Shown: piece after piece, positions 8,303 to 16,492 of the stretch | How the letters are laid out: each line of letters begins with the position of its first letter | Numbering within the stretch: the stretch's first letter is position 1 | Assembly (NCBI GenBank): GCA_947382645.1 | Contig: CANDAE010000010.1 | Location: 65,457 to 129,456, forward strand | From: Suilimivivens sp009774465 | Lineage (GTDB): Bacteria > Bacillota > Clostridia > Lachnospirales > Lachnospiraceae | Length of the DNA stretch: 64,000 nucleotides | Reading direction: 5' to 3' | Translations under genes and position numbers: made by a program | The notes under the pieces: generated by a model | The model's database searches: none | Seen by the model: only the letters and a program-made list of their open reading frames with translations | Told to the model about the DNA's origin: nothing

Positions 8303-9189
8303 ATCTCTACCTCCTTCCTCCTAGTTGTCTTTACCTGAATAATTGCCACAATTCCAATTACTACGGAAAAGATAACAGCTTTTGCAGAGGCATAAGATAA
8401 TTGATCTGCATTAAAAGCATCAAGAAAAATCTGATATGCAATGGTTTTGGTGGTTCCATATGGTCCGCCTCCTGTCAGTGCATAATTTAAGTCAAACGCC
8501 TTTAAACTGTTCACAATACTTAAAAACAGGCAGATGGTAATGGAGGGACGAATCAGCGGCAATATGATTTTCGTAAAGCGGTCTTTAAACCCTGCCCCGT
8601 CAATCTCCGCCGCCTCCAAAATATCAGATGGCACCCCCTGCAGTCCGGCCAGATAAATAATCATATAGTAGCCTGTTCCCTGCCAAAGACTGACGATCAC
8701 CAGGGAAAGAAAAGCTGTACCGGGGTATGCCAGCCAGTTTTTTTCAAACATTCCAATTCCAAAGGTCTTTCCCAAAAAGGGAAGAAATGAACCAATAATA
8801 AAATTCCATAAATAGCCCACTGTCGCAGTACCAATCACAATCGGCATAAAGTAAACAGCCCGAAGAATTCCCTTTAATTTCAGCTTCATATTTAAAAGCA
8901 TTGCCAGCGCCAGTCCCAAAACGTTATAACCGGCCACCATCACCAATGCAAATTTTAATGTAAAACCAATGGTTCCCAAAAAACCTTTATCCGACAATGC
9001 ATTTACATAGTTTCTTAATCCCACAAAATTTGAGCTGATGCTGATTCCGTTCCAGTCCCGGCAGGAATAATAAAGCCCTATGAACAGTGGTACGAAAATA
9101 AAAAGAATGCTGAGCAAAACCGCTGGTGCCACAAACACCGCATATATTAAATTATTTTTTGTTTTTAAGGTTGTTTTTTTTGACCTCAT
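8299..9189 (-). CDS. Carbohydrate ABC transporter permease (MalF type)
   Basis: 296 residues, six membrane segments, beginning at about 15-35 (LIYAVFVAPAVLLSILFIFV). The EAA loop EAAEIDGAGFKDRFTKIILP is at about 195-215, and the typical ALTGGGPYGTT segment after it is a hallmark of MalF-type permeases. AAGGAG lies 7 bases before the ATG. It forms the heterodimeric channel with the next gene and receives substrate from the lipoprotein encoded upstream. A short hairpin separates it from the binding-protein gene. Confidence 0.93.
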   Translation of the reverse strand: MRSKKTTLKTKNNLIYAVFVAPAVLLSILFIFVPLFIGLYYSCRDWNGISISSNFVGLRNYVNALSDKGFLGTIGFTLKFALVMVAGYNVLGLALAMLLNMKLKLKGILRAVYFMPIVIGTATVGYLWNFIIGSFLPFLGKTFGIGMFEKNWLAYPGTAFLSLVIVSLWQGTGYYMIIYLAGLQGVPSDILEAAEIDGAGFKDRFTKIILPLIRPSITICLFLSIVNSLKAFDLNYALTGGGPYGTTKTIAYQIFLDAFNADQLSYASAKAVIFSVVIGIVAIIQVKTTRRKEVEM

Positions 9190-9211
9190 ACTTTTTCTCC
9201 TTAAAGGGAAA

Positions 9212-9237
9212 GCTGCCGCAATATTTCCTGCAGCAGC
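9212..9237 (-). terminator. Intercistronic hairpin, likely partial terminator/3'-end stabiliser
   Basis: On the minus strand GCTGCTGC and GCGGCAGC pair (one G-U) around a 10-base loop, followed by TTTCCCTTT. Hairpins between a binding-protein gene and its permeases commonly keep the binding protein in excess. The weak T-run argues for partial rather than complete termination. Confidence 0.55.
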
Positions 9238-9253
9238 CCGCCGATATTTCTTC

Positions 9254-10570
9254 TTATTCTGTTGCGGAAGAAGAGGCTACTCTGCCATCCCACAGTTCCT
9301 GCAATGCCCTGCAGGTTGCTTCCCGATCCGCTGCTCCTGCTGCATATGCCTGTAAGGGTTCCGCCTGATCCGTATTAAATCCGGAAGGCCATTCTTCTGC
9401 GCCCAGTCCGTCATAAGACATTCCATCAGCCATATACTGATTCATATCCATATACAAAGGTCCTATATCTGATAAATCCAATGTGTCATAGGGAGCTGCA
9501 ATACACACCTTTTCAACCAGATATTTCTGTGCATTGTCCACAAACCACTGTAGAAAGGCCTTTGCTTCCTCTTCATGTTTGGAAGTATTTGAAATACTTA
9601 AAAATCTGGTAGTGGAAACCTGCAGTTTTGTCTGGGAAGGATCATCTGTAAGAGGAACCGCAAACAAACCGATATTCATATCAGGATTGATATTTAAAAG
9701 CGTATCCGTATACCAGGTTCCCTGTTTTACCATAGCAATTTCTCCGTTGACAAAGGAGTTGATCTGGTCATCAAAATGGTGCCCTATGGACTCTGCTCCC
9801 CAGCCATATTCCAGCGTCAGATCATAAAAATCAAAAAAGCTGTCCATGTATTTCATGTTGGAAAATGTTTCTTCTTTTGCAGAAAGTCTCTCCGAAGTTT
9901 CCAATGCACCTTCATAAGTAAAAGGAATTCCTAAAATATGCATCAAAAATCCCCAGTCTCCCCACGCTTCACCAAAAGCCTGAATGCCTGCCGCCTGCAG
10001 TTTTTCACAGGTTTCCTTTAATTCGCTGATTGTTTCAGGTACTTTTTCAATTCCGGCCGATTCAAATAAATCTTTGTTATATATGATACCGCTGCCCTCC
10101 ATTGCATAAGGAAGACCATATATTTTACCTTCATAGCTTCCTCCATTTAAAGAAGCCTCATAAGCATGCTCTGTCCATGCTTCTCCTGAAAGGTCCATGC
10201 ATCTTTCGTACCAGGTATCGTAATCGCCGCCTCCCAAGTCAAAAATATCCGGTGCTTCTCCGGAAGCAAAACGGGCTTTTAACACGGTGTAAGGCTCATC
10301 TCCCGGAATTTCCCACTCCAGAGTTACACCTGTTTCTTCCTTATAATCTTTACAAATCTGCTCTACCATTTCTGTATATCCTGCAGTTCCCTGATATACC
10401 GTAAGTACAACGTCCTCACTTTGCGCCTGACTTGTGCTGCTTTCGGATGTGTTTGAACTCCCTTCTGCATTTGATAAATTTTCCTTTGCAGTATCAGCAC
10501 TGCATCCTGCCAAAACAGAAAATGTTAAGGCTGCTGCTGCCAGACAGCTAATCACTTTTTTTACTTTCAT
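9254..10570 (-). CDS. Extracellular sugar-binding lipoprotein of the ABC importer
   Basis: 438 residues from the ATG at 10570, which has GGAGGG 11 bases upstream; a longer frame would bury the signal peptide. The lipoprotein signal is MKVKKVISC, a hydrophobic core and the lipobox LAGC (cysteine at about 23), followed by a Ser/Thr/Glu-rich linker. The rest is a family 1 extracellular solute-binding protein, with segments such as YGLPYAMEGSGIIYNKDLFE near 120-140 characteristic of CUT1 oligosaccharide binders. It is anchored outside the membrane and delivers substrate to the two permeases. Its gene lies just downstream of the response regulator, which probably controls it. Confidence 0.92.
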   Translation of the reverse strand: MKVKKVISCLAAAALTFSVLAGCSADTAKENLSNAEGSSNTSESSTSQAQSEDVVLTVYQGTAGYTEMVEQICKDYKEETGVTLEWEIPGDEPYTVLKARFASGEAPDIFDLGGGDYDTWYERCMDLSGEAWTEHAYEASLNGGSYEGKIYGLPYAMEGSGIIYNKDLFESAGIEKVPETISELKETCEKLQAAGIQAFGEAWGDWGFLMHILGIPFTYEGALETSERLSAKEETFSNMKYMDSFFDFYDLTLEYGWGAESIGHHFDDQINSFVNGEIAMVKQGTWYTDTLLNINPDMNIGLFAVPLTDDPSQTKLQVSTTRFLSISNTSKHEEEAKAFLQWFVDNAQKYLVEKVCIAAPYDTLDLSDIGPLYMDMNQYMADGMSYDGLGAEEWPSGFNTDQAEPLQAYAAGAADREATCRALQELWDGRVASSSATE

Positions 10571-10662
10571 AATTTTATCCCTCCATCTCCGGATACTTTT
10601 TACTCCTGTAAGCTGCAAGTCATTGCTGCCTGGAAATTTTCCGTATCCTGTTTGATGTTTTT

Positions 10663-10668
10663 ATTATA
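10663..10668 (-). promoter_or_regulatory. Candidate -10 box of the transporter operon
   Basis: A perfect TATAAT lies about 95 bases upstream of the binding-protein start on the minus strand. No good -35 is seen at 16-18 bases (TAGAGC at 17). A strong -10 with a poor -35 fits a promoter that needs the AraC-type regulator encoded upstream; this is an inference. Confidence 0.4.
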
Positions 10669-10733
10669 AAATTCATCCCTCAAGTGCTCTACAGAACATC
10701 CGAACCTCTTTCCAGCACAATTTGAAACCATAT

Positions 10734-12275
10734 TTATTCAGATTGTCCTCTTCTGTACCGGGCAGGTGTCTGCCCTGTATATTTTTTAAAAACTCTTCCA
10801 AAATAATTTTCATCTTCATAACCAACCATTTCCGCCACCTGTACCACACTTCTTTTTCCTGTTTTCAGTAATTCACAGGCTTTTTCCATCCGCATCTTTG
10901 TAATGGCGGTTACAATGGTCATATGATATTTGTTTTTAAAAATTCTTGCCACATATTGTGGCGTCTGAAAAAGATCCGCCGCAATAGTTGAAAGCGTTAT
11001 ATCTTCTGAATAATGCTCCTTGATGTAAGCATATATTATCTCCGCAGGTTCTTCCTTTATCCGGAAGTAATCCATAAGCAGGTCAAGACGTTTTAGCACT
11101 TCTTTTTCCCATAAATCAATGTCATTAATCCACAGAGAAAGAAGTTCCGTAGGAACCTCCCTCTCCTGTCTGGCGGCAAGCCGTCCAAGCAGAAGATTCA
11201 TGTCGGCAGTACATCTTTGCAGTTCCTGTAATTTCAACGCCCCTCCCCTCTTTAAGCCGCTACAGTAATCTCTAATAATTTTTTTAAGCATTTCTCTGTC
11301 CTTGCTTTCCAAAACGCTTATCATTCGCAATTCCAGACTCAATGCCCCGTCACTCTGCACAGGATTTTTTTCTGCCAGAGAAGCTATCGTGCCGCATCCC
11401 CAAACATTTCTTTGACGTAAAATTCCATTTTGTTCCCCTAATATATTCTTTAAGTCTTTCAGCTCCACAGGTTCCAGACTCACTACCCAGGTAATCTTTA
11501 GTCCAACAGCTTCTTCTATCTTCTTTTCAAAAATCTTCATTTTATCTGAAACCTTAAAGGAATTCAATTCTTCTTTCTGTAAAAAAAACTGCCAGTTAAA
11601 TTCATCTACATAAATATCCTGTTTGAAAAAATAAAGTTTAAAAATGTCACGCATAACATTTCCTACAGTAAAAAAACAAAGTTCTCTGTCACCCTCATAT
11701 TTATTCTCTATGACTTCTGAGGCATTCCGGCTCAAAACAGATACCAGTAAAAATTTTCCATTTCCGGCACCCAGCTTTACAAATGCTTCCTCTGTCTGCT
11801 CCCTGCTCACCCCTTCTCCTCTGCAAAAACTCTGCAAAATCTGATTAGCCATAACAATCCCCATTTGTTCATGTTGTCTGTTCTTAACAGCCTCTTCTTT
11901 TTCTCCCCGAATTTTTAAAATAGCTTTTTCCAGCGCATTTACCAGAGTTTCCTTTCCGAAGGGCTTTAAAATATAATCAACTCCGTTAGCCAGCAGTGTG
12001 GCATAAACATAGGAAAAATCGCTGTACCCGCTGATTGCAATTACCTGAATTTTAATCTGACGCTCCGTAATTTCTTTCAGAAGCTCTCTTCCGCCCATCA
12101 CCGGCATTTCCATATCACAAAGTAAAATTTCCGGCTTTTTTTCCTCAATTATTTTCAGGGCTTCTATCCCATTTGTTGCATAATAAACTTCCTGCACTTC
12201 ATAACTCTCCCAATCGATCATCAGCTCAATGGCTTCTCTCATATGAACTTCATCATCAACAATTATTACTTTCAT
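10734..12275 (-). CDS. Response regulator with AraC-type DNA-binding domain (YesN type)
   Basis: 513 residues. The N-terminal receiver domain (1-120) has the acidic pair DDE at 7-9, the phosphoacceptor Asp in LLCDMEMPVMGG (about 56) and the switch lysine in LKPFGK (about 105). A middle region of about 270 residues has no clear motif, as usual for YesN relatives. The C-terminal AraC/XylS domain carries two helix-turn-helix motifs: ITLSTIAADLFQTPQYVARIF, then VVQVAEMVGYEDENYFGRVF with KKYTGQTPARYR. Its start codon overlaps the kinase stop as ATGA, so expression is coupled. It probably activates the binding-protein operon immediately downstream. Confidence 0.92.
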   Translation of the reverse strand: MKVIIVDDEVHMREAIELMIDWESYEVQEVYYATNGIEALKIIEEKKPEILLCDMEMPVMGGRELLKEITERQIKIQVIAISGYSDFSYVYATLLANGVDYILKPFGKETLVNALEKAILKIRGEKEEAVKNRQHEQMGIVMANQILQSFCRGEGVSREQTEEAFVKLGAGNGKFLLVSVLSRNASEVIENKYEGDRELCFFTVGNVMRDIFKLYFFKQDIYVDEFNWQFFLQKEELNSFKVSDKMKIFEKKIEEAVGLKITWVVSLEPVELKDLKNILGEQNGILRQRNVWGCGTIASLAEKNPVQSDGALSLELRMISVLESKDREMLKKIIRDYCSGLKRGGALKLQELQRCTADMNLLLGRLAARQEREVPTELLSLWINDIDLWEKEVLKRLDLLMDYFRIKEEPAEIIYAYIKEHYSEDITLSTIAADLFQTPQYVARIFKNKYHMTIVTAITKMRMEKACELLKTGKRSVVQVAEMVGYEDENYFGRVFKKYTGQTPARYRRGQSE

Positions 12276-14011
12276 TCCTGCTCCTTATTTTCTTTTGCTA
12301 TTACAAACTCAACTGTTGTTTCCACTTTGGGTATACTTTGAATTTCCCAGTCAAATCTTTCTTCATAATAAATACTGCATCTTTGCAGCACATTTAATAA
12401 GCCAATTCCATGATCCGAGGCCGCAGTAAATTCATAATTTTTATAGGCTTCCTTCAATTTTTGTATCTGCTCCCTGCTCATACCAATTCCATTATCAATA
12501 ACCCGTATCTGGTATTTATCCGGTTTTTCATTAATGGAAATCATAATAGTTCCTGTTCCGTCCTTTTTGTCAATTCCATGCTTAATGCTGTTCTCCACAA
12601 GAGGCTGTAGAATCATTTTGGGAATAAGCAGGCTGCCTGCCTCTTTGGGATAATGAAGCATAAAATGGAGTCTTCCGGCAAATCTTCCCTCCTGCAGCGC
12701 AATATAGTTTTCAATATGCTTCAACTCTTTTTTAAGGGTAACAATATCCTCTCCGGTATTCATTGTATATTGGAACAGTTCTCCTAACTGCGTCAACTGC
12801 ATTGAAACTTCCTGGCAATGATGTTTCAGTGCAGTCGTGCTGATATATTGCAGCATATTATATAAAAAATGCGGATTGATTTGTGCCTGCAGCATTTTAA
12901 AACGGGATTTTGTCACCTCTAACTGATAACGATAATTTTTATTGATCAGCTCATCCAGGTTTGTCATCATTTCCGCATACTTGTTTTCCAGAATTCCCAG
13001 CTCATCTTTGCGGTTTGATTTCGACTTATATACAAATTCGGGTTTTTGTTTAACCGCTTCCATATTATTAAGCATTCTTCTCACCGGAGAAATAAACAGA
13101 TTAAACACCAGAAACAAAAATACTACGGATACTGCCAACAGACAGGCCTGTACTGCCATTGCCCCAATGACGACTCTCTCGGCAGGATCTGTAAACCAGT
13201 GATTATCTACAAACATAATAAGACGAACCTCTTCTCCTTTATAGAAATCTCTTTTCAGAAAAAACATTCCCTTTGCTCCGTCCAATGTTCCTTTGGTATA
13301 ATGTTTTTCTAAAAGTTCTTTTTCTGCATAATCGGCATTTTCAAAAAAACCTGACGTATAAATCAGTTCTCTGCCATCTTCTCCAAGGCAGACCATAACC
13401 ACATTGTCTTTATACTGTCCGCATAATGTTTTTGTCACCTCCTGTAATTCTTTTAAATCTGCAAAAATGCGCATACTGACAGCAGTGTCATAAGATGGAA
13501 CATTCTGAATATCCATATTGTAAATTAAATAAACTGGATTTCCCACTTCGTCTCTTCCCACCTGAAAAATATCTCCACTCCGCTCCGGATATTGATACTC
13601 TCCAATTTCCATCCTTCTTTGTGCATTCGCATAAACGCCATTAATGACCTCCCCATTTTTGCAGTACATCACAATACGAAAAATTGCAGGCGCTTTATCA
13701 CTGACAGCTTTGCCGTATTTACGTACCATATAACGCTCTACATCTGTAAACTTTGTTTTTCGATTTAATATTCTGACAACATCCGGATTTTCAAATAAAT
13801 TCATAGGCGCCTGTTCTATCCTGCGGATAAAATTTATTGTCTCCTCCATGCCAATTCCCATCATGCTTTCATTCCAGTCAATAATCTGCTGCTGCATCAT
13901 ATGGTAATTCTGCCTGTATGCAATCACATTAGATATGATACTTGGCAAAATAATAACCAACATTAGTAGTGCAATCAGTTTCATAAAAAGGCTGTTTTTA
14001 ATTTTATCCAT
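12272..14011 (-). CDS. Sensor histidine kinase (YesM type, HisKA_7TM-independent)
   Basis: 579 residues from the ATG at 14011 (AGAGAGG about 10 bases upstream). The domain order is: membrane helix at about 10-30, extracellular sensor region of about 240 residues, second helix at about 270-295, HAMP-like linker, coiled coil, then the His_kinase domain. The H-box is QINPHFLYN, the His being the phosphorylated residue. The ATP-binding motifs are ENSIKHGI (N box) and DNGIGM (G1), with a later HGIGLLNV. Members of this class sense oligosaccharides or their binding proteins and phosphorylate an AraC-type regulator, here the overlapping downstream gene. Confidence 0.93.
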   Translation of the reverse strand: MDKIKNSLFMKLIALLMLVIILPSIISNVIAYRQNYHMMQQQIIDWNESMMGIGMEETINFIRRIEQAPMNLFENPDVVRILNRKTKFTDVERYMVRKYGKAVSDKAPAIFRIVMYCKNGEVINGVYANAQRRMEIGEYQYPERSGDIFQVGRDEVGNPVYLIYNMDIQNVPSYDTAVSMRIFADLKELQEVTKTLCGQYKDNVVMVCLGEDGRELIYTSGFFENADYAEKELLEKHYTKGTLDGAKGMFFLKRDFYKGEEVRLIMFVDNHWFTDPAERVVIGAMAVQACLLAVSVVFLFLVFNLFISPVRRMLNNMEAVKQKPEFVYKSKSNRKDELGILENKYAEMMTNLDELINKNYRYQLEVTKSRFKMLQAQINPHFLYNMLQYISTTALKHHCQEVSMQLTQLGELFQYTMNTGEDIVTLKKELKHIENYIALQEGRFAGRLHFMLHYPKEAGSLLIPKMILQPLVENSIKHGIDKKDGTGTIMISINEKPDKYQIRVIDNGIGMSREQIQKLKEAYKNYEFTAASDHGIGLLNVLQRCSIYYEERFDWEIQSIPKVETTVEFVIAKENKEQE

Positions 14012-14094
14012 GTAAAATATCCTCTCTGATCTTAAAAGCAGAATTTGCTGTATCACGGCATATACAGAATCATTTTACTAAAACTGCTCAAGGC

Positions 14095-14121
14095 AAAACA
14101 GGGAATATCTGAACCTGTTTT
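14095..14121. promoter_or_regulatory. Inverted repeat in the divergent intergenic region
   Basis: AAAACAGG (14095-14102) and CCTGTTTT (14114-14121) form an 8-bp inverted repeat with an 11-base spacer. It sits between the kinase gene and the divergent phosphonate cluster. The half-site spacing suits a dimeric regulator, but none can be assigned. Confidence 0.3.
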
Positions 14122-14187
14122 ACGTACAATTTGAATTATTTTTCATTTCTTATTACTAGTCTTAACCAGGAAATCGGCACTGAATTC

Positions 14188-14216
14188 TTGACTTTTAAAT
14201 TATTTAGTCATAGAAT
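14188..14216 (+). promoter_or_regulatory. Sigma-A promoter of the phosphonate/mannose cluster
   Basis: TTGACT (14188-14193), a 17-base spacer and TAGAAT (14211-14216) form a near-consensus promoter 42 bases upstream of the first gene of the cluster. The downstream genes run on one strand with overlaps or short gaps to 24941, so it could drive all of them. Confidence 0.7.
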
Positions 14217-14257
14217 TAATTACATCATTTTCATCCGGCAGAAAGGACATTATAATT

Positions 14258-14512
14258 ATGAAAAAAATAGGACTGGCAGTCTTTAAATTTACGTATTTTT
14301 TTACATGCTTCTTTTTCCTGTTCAGTAATACCGCATTTGCATATATTGATCCGTCTGCAGTCACTTATGTGATTCAGGCTGTCGCAGGTATTTTCATTGC
14401 TGTAGGCGCTGCATGTACCGTTTACAGACACAAAATTGCAAAGTTTTTTCGAAAGATGAAGAAAAAACACAATAAAAAGAAACAGGAGAAGGAACAGGAG
14501 TCCCATGAATAG
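14258..14512 (+). CDS. Small exported/membrane protein heading the phosphonate cluster
   Basis: 84 residues. A hydrophobic signal-like segment (about 5-28) ends at a possible cleavage site FAYIDPS. A second hydrophobic helix (about 35-55, TYVIQAVAGIFIAVGAACT) follows, and then a strongly basic, lysine-rich tail (KKKHNKKKQEKEQ). I do not know an assigned function. Similar small YIDPSxxxYxIQ proteins occur beside surface-glycan and anion-transferase genes in Firmicutes (recalled, not searched). The stop overlaps the start of the YidC-transferase fusion by 8 bases, implying coupled translation and a direct partnership. A role as membrane adaptor or insertase client is possible. Confidence 0.75.
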   Translation: MKKIGLAVFKFTYFFTCFFFLFSNTAFAYIDPSAVTYVIQAVAGIFIAVGAACTVYRHKIAKFFRKMKKKHNKKKQEKEQESHE

Positions 14513-16448
14513 TATAATTAATCTGATCGGTGATATTCTGGGATGGCTGATGTATTTCAGTTATCATCTCCTGCATAATTATTTCTGGTCGATTTTATTT
14601 TTTACTTTTTTAACAAAAATTCTTTTATTTCCGGTTTCTCTAATGGTACAGAAAAATTCCATTAAGATGGTAAAGCTCCAGCCGGAAATTAATTTTATTA
14701 AAGCGAAATATTTTGGAAATGGCGAAAAAATATCAGAGGAACAATATGAATTATATAAACGGGAACACTACCAGCCTTTAGCGGACTTAATTCCCCTGAT
14801 TCTTCAACTTGTCCTTCTAATGGGTGTTATTAACGTCATTAATGATCCGGTAAAACATATTTTTCGAGGCGGCGCCGGAACATTAAATACCATGTTTGGC
14901 GGGATAGATTTGTCTTCCATCCCCATAGAAACAAGAGGAATTACATATTTAATTCCTCTTATTGCTGCATTTTCCGCCTGGTTTATGTGTTTTATTCAAA
15001 ACCGCATTAATGTGCTTCAATCCGAACAAAATAAATTCAATCAATACGGCACTATGCTGTTGTCCATTGGCTTATCCCTGTATTTAGGCTTCTTTGTAAA
15101 AACCGGGGTTGGTATTTACTGGACATTTAGTAATTTACTTTCCATTGCTCAGTTATATTTACTTAACATCATTATGAATCCCAAAAAATATATTGATTAT
15201 GATGCATTGGAAAAAAGCCGGAAAGAGCTTGCCGAAAGCTCGGCCTTTCACAAATCTTCACAGAAAAAATTATTTGATAAGGATCCTTACCGCAGGAAAG
15301 AGAAAGCCGACTATAAACGATTTTTCAAAGATTATGAAATGCAGATTGTCTTTTATTCTGAGAAAAACGGGTTTTACAAATATTTTCAAAATATCATTGA
15401 AACCCTGTTAAAAAAATCAAACGTAATCATCAATTATATTACAAGTGATCCGAAAGATCAGGTATTTCAAATGGAAAGCGACCGCTTCCGTCCTTTTTAT
15501 ATTGGCGAGCATAAATTAATTGTTCTTATGATGAAACTGGAAGCAGATCTGGTAGTTATGACCACTCCTGACCTGGAAAATTTTCATTTAAAACGCTCTC
15601 TGGTTCGAAAGGACAACGAATACATTTACGTTCCCCATGATGTTAACAGCCCGAACCTTACTTTTCATAAAGATGCGCTGGATCATTTTGACACCATTTT
15701 TTCTTCCGGTTTTTTATGCACAAAGGAAATTCGAAAAAGGGAAGAATTATATCACCTGCCTTCCAAAAATATCATTGAATGGGGCTCCGGCGTAATTGAC
15801 AATATGATTTTTGCATACGAGAATATGGATAAGCGCCGAAAAACTGTTCGGGAAATTCTGATTGCGCCTTCCTGGCAAAAGGACAATATTTTATCTTCCT
15901 GTATAGAAGAAATACTGGATTATCTGGGGGGACTTGGATATAAAATTATTTTAAGGCCTCATCCTCAGTTTGTCCGCCATGAGGAAAGCCGGCTTGAATA
16001 CCTGCGCCAAAAATATCATATGGATTCCCGTGATGACATGGAATTACAGACAGACTTTTCTTCCAACAGCACCATCTATGAAGCCGATCTTGTCATTACG
16101 GACTGGTCAAGTATTGCATTTGAATACTCCTTTGCAACACTGAAACCATCTTTATTTATTAATACGCCAATGAAGATTATGAATGAAGACTATGAAGAGC
16201 TGGGAATTACCCCTATTGATATAGAGCTTCGCAATAAAGTGGGCAGAAGCGTTGAACTGGAAAGTTTAAAGGATTTGCCGAAAATTATACATGAATTACT
16301 AACCAGCAATGAATTTTCAAGAGAAAGCCTTCACAAAATCCGTGAAAAATATATTTATAATATTGGCTCCAGTGGAGAAAAAGGCGCAGATTATATTCTT
16401 GAAAGACTAAAGTATTATAAGAAAAAACATGAAGAGGAAGACGACTGA
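14505..16448 (+). CDS. YidC/Oxa1-like insertase domain fused to CDP-glycerol glycerophosphotransferase domain
   Basis: 647 residues with two recognisable halves. Residues 1-225 are YidC/Oxa1-like: FFTFLTKILLFPVSLMVQ, then KMVKLQPEINFIKAKY, a PLILQLVLLMG helix and the C-terminal GVGIYWTFSNLLSIAQLYLL. A charged linker (230-275) follows. Residues 275-640 match the TagB/TagF glycerophosphotransferase superfamily: VPHDVNSPN (about 376-384, in the place of the usual WHG), IAPSW (453-457), RPHP (484-487) and ITDWSS (531-536). The AGGAG site is 4 bases before the ATG. In this neighbourhood a natural guess is transfer of an AEP-phosphoryl (or glycerol-phosphate-like) group from a CMP/CDP-linked donor to a membrane-linked glycan or lipid. 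That is inference; no function for this fusion is known to me. Confidence 0.88.
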   Translation: MNSIINLIGDILGWLMYFSYHLLHNYFWSILFFTFLTKILLFPVSLMVQKNSIKMVKLQPEINFIKAKYFGNGEKISEEQYELYKREHYQPLADLIPLILQLVLLMGVINVINDPVKHIFRGGAGTLNTMFGGIDLSSIPIETRGITYLIPLIAAFSAWFMCFIQNRINVLQSEQNKFNQYGTMLLSIGLSLYLGFFVKTGVGIYWTFSNLLSIAQLYLLNIIMNPKKYIDYDALEKSRKELAESSAFHKSSQKKLFDKDPYRRKEKADYKRFFKDYEMQIVFYSEKNGFYKYFQNIIETLLKKSNVIINYITSDPKDQVFQMESDRFRPFYIGEHKLIVLMMKLEADLVVMTTPDLENFHLKRSLVRKDNEYIYVPHDVNSPNLTFHKDALDHFDTIFSSGFLCTKEIRKREELYHLPSKNIIEWGSGVIDNMIFAYENMDKRRKTVREILIAPSWQKDNILSSCIEEILDYLGGLGYKIILRPHPQFVRHEESRLEYLRQKYHMDSRDDMELQTDFSSNSTIYEADLVITDWSSIAFEYSFATLKPSLFINTPMKIMNEDYEELGITPIDIELRNKVGRSVELESLKDLPKIIHELLTSNEFSRESLHKIREKYIYNIGSSGEKGADYILERLKYYKKKHEEEDD

Positions 16449-16492
16449 CATTTATCCTGGCTGATTATGAACAAAAATAAAGGAGAATCTAC

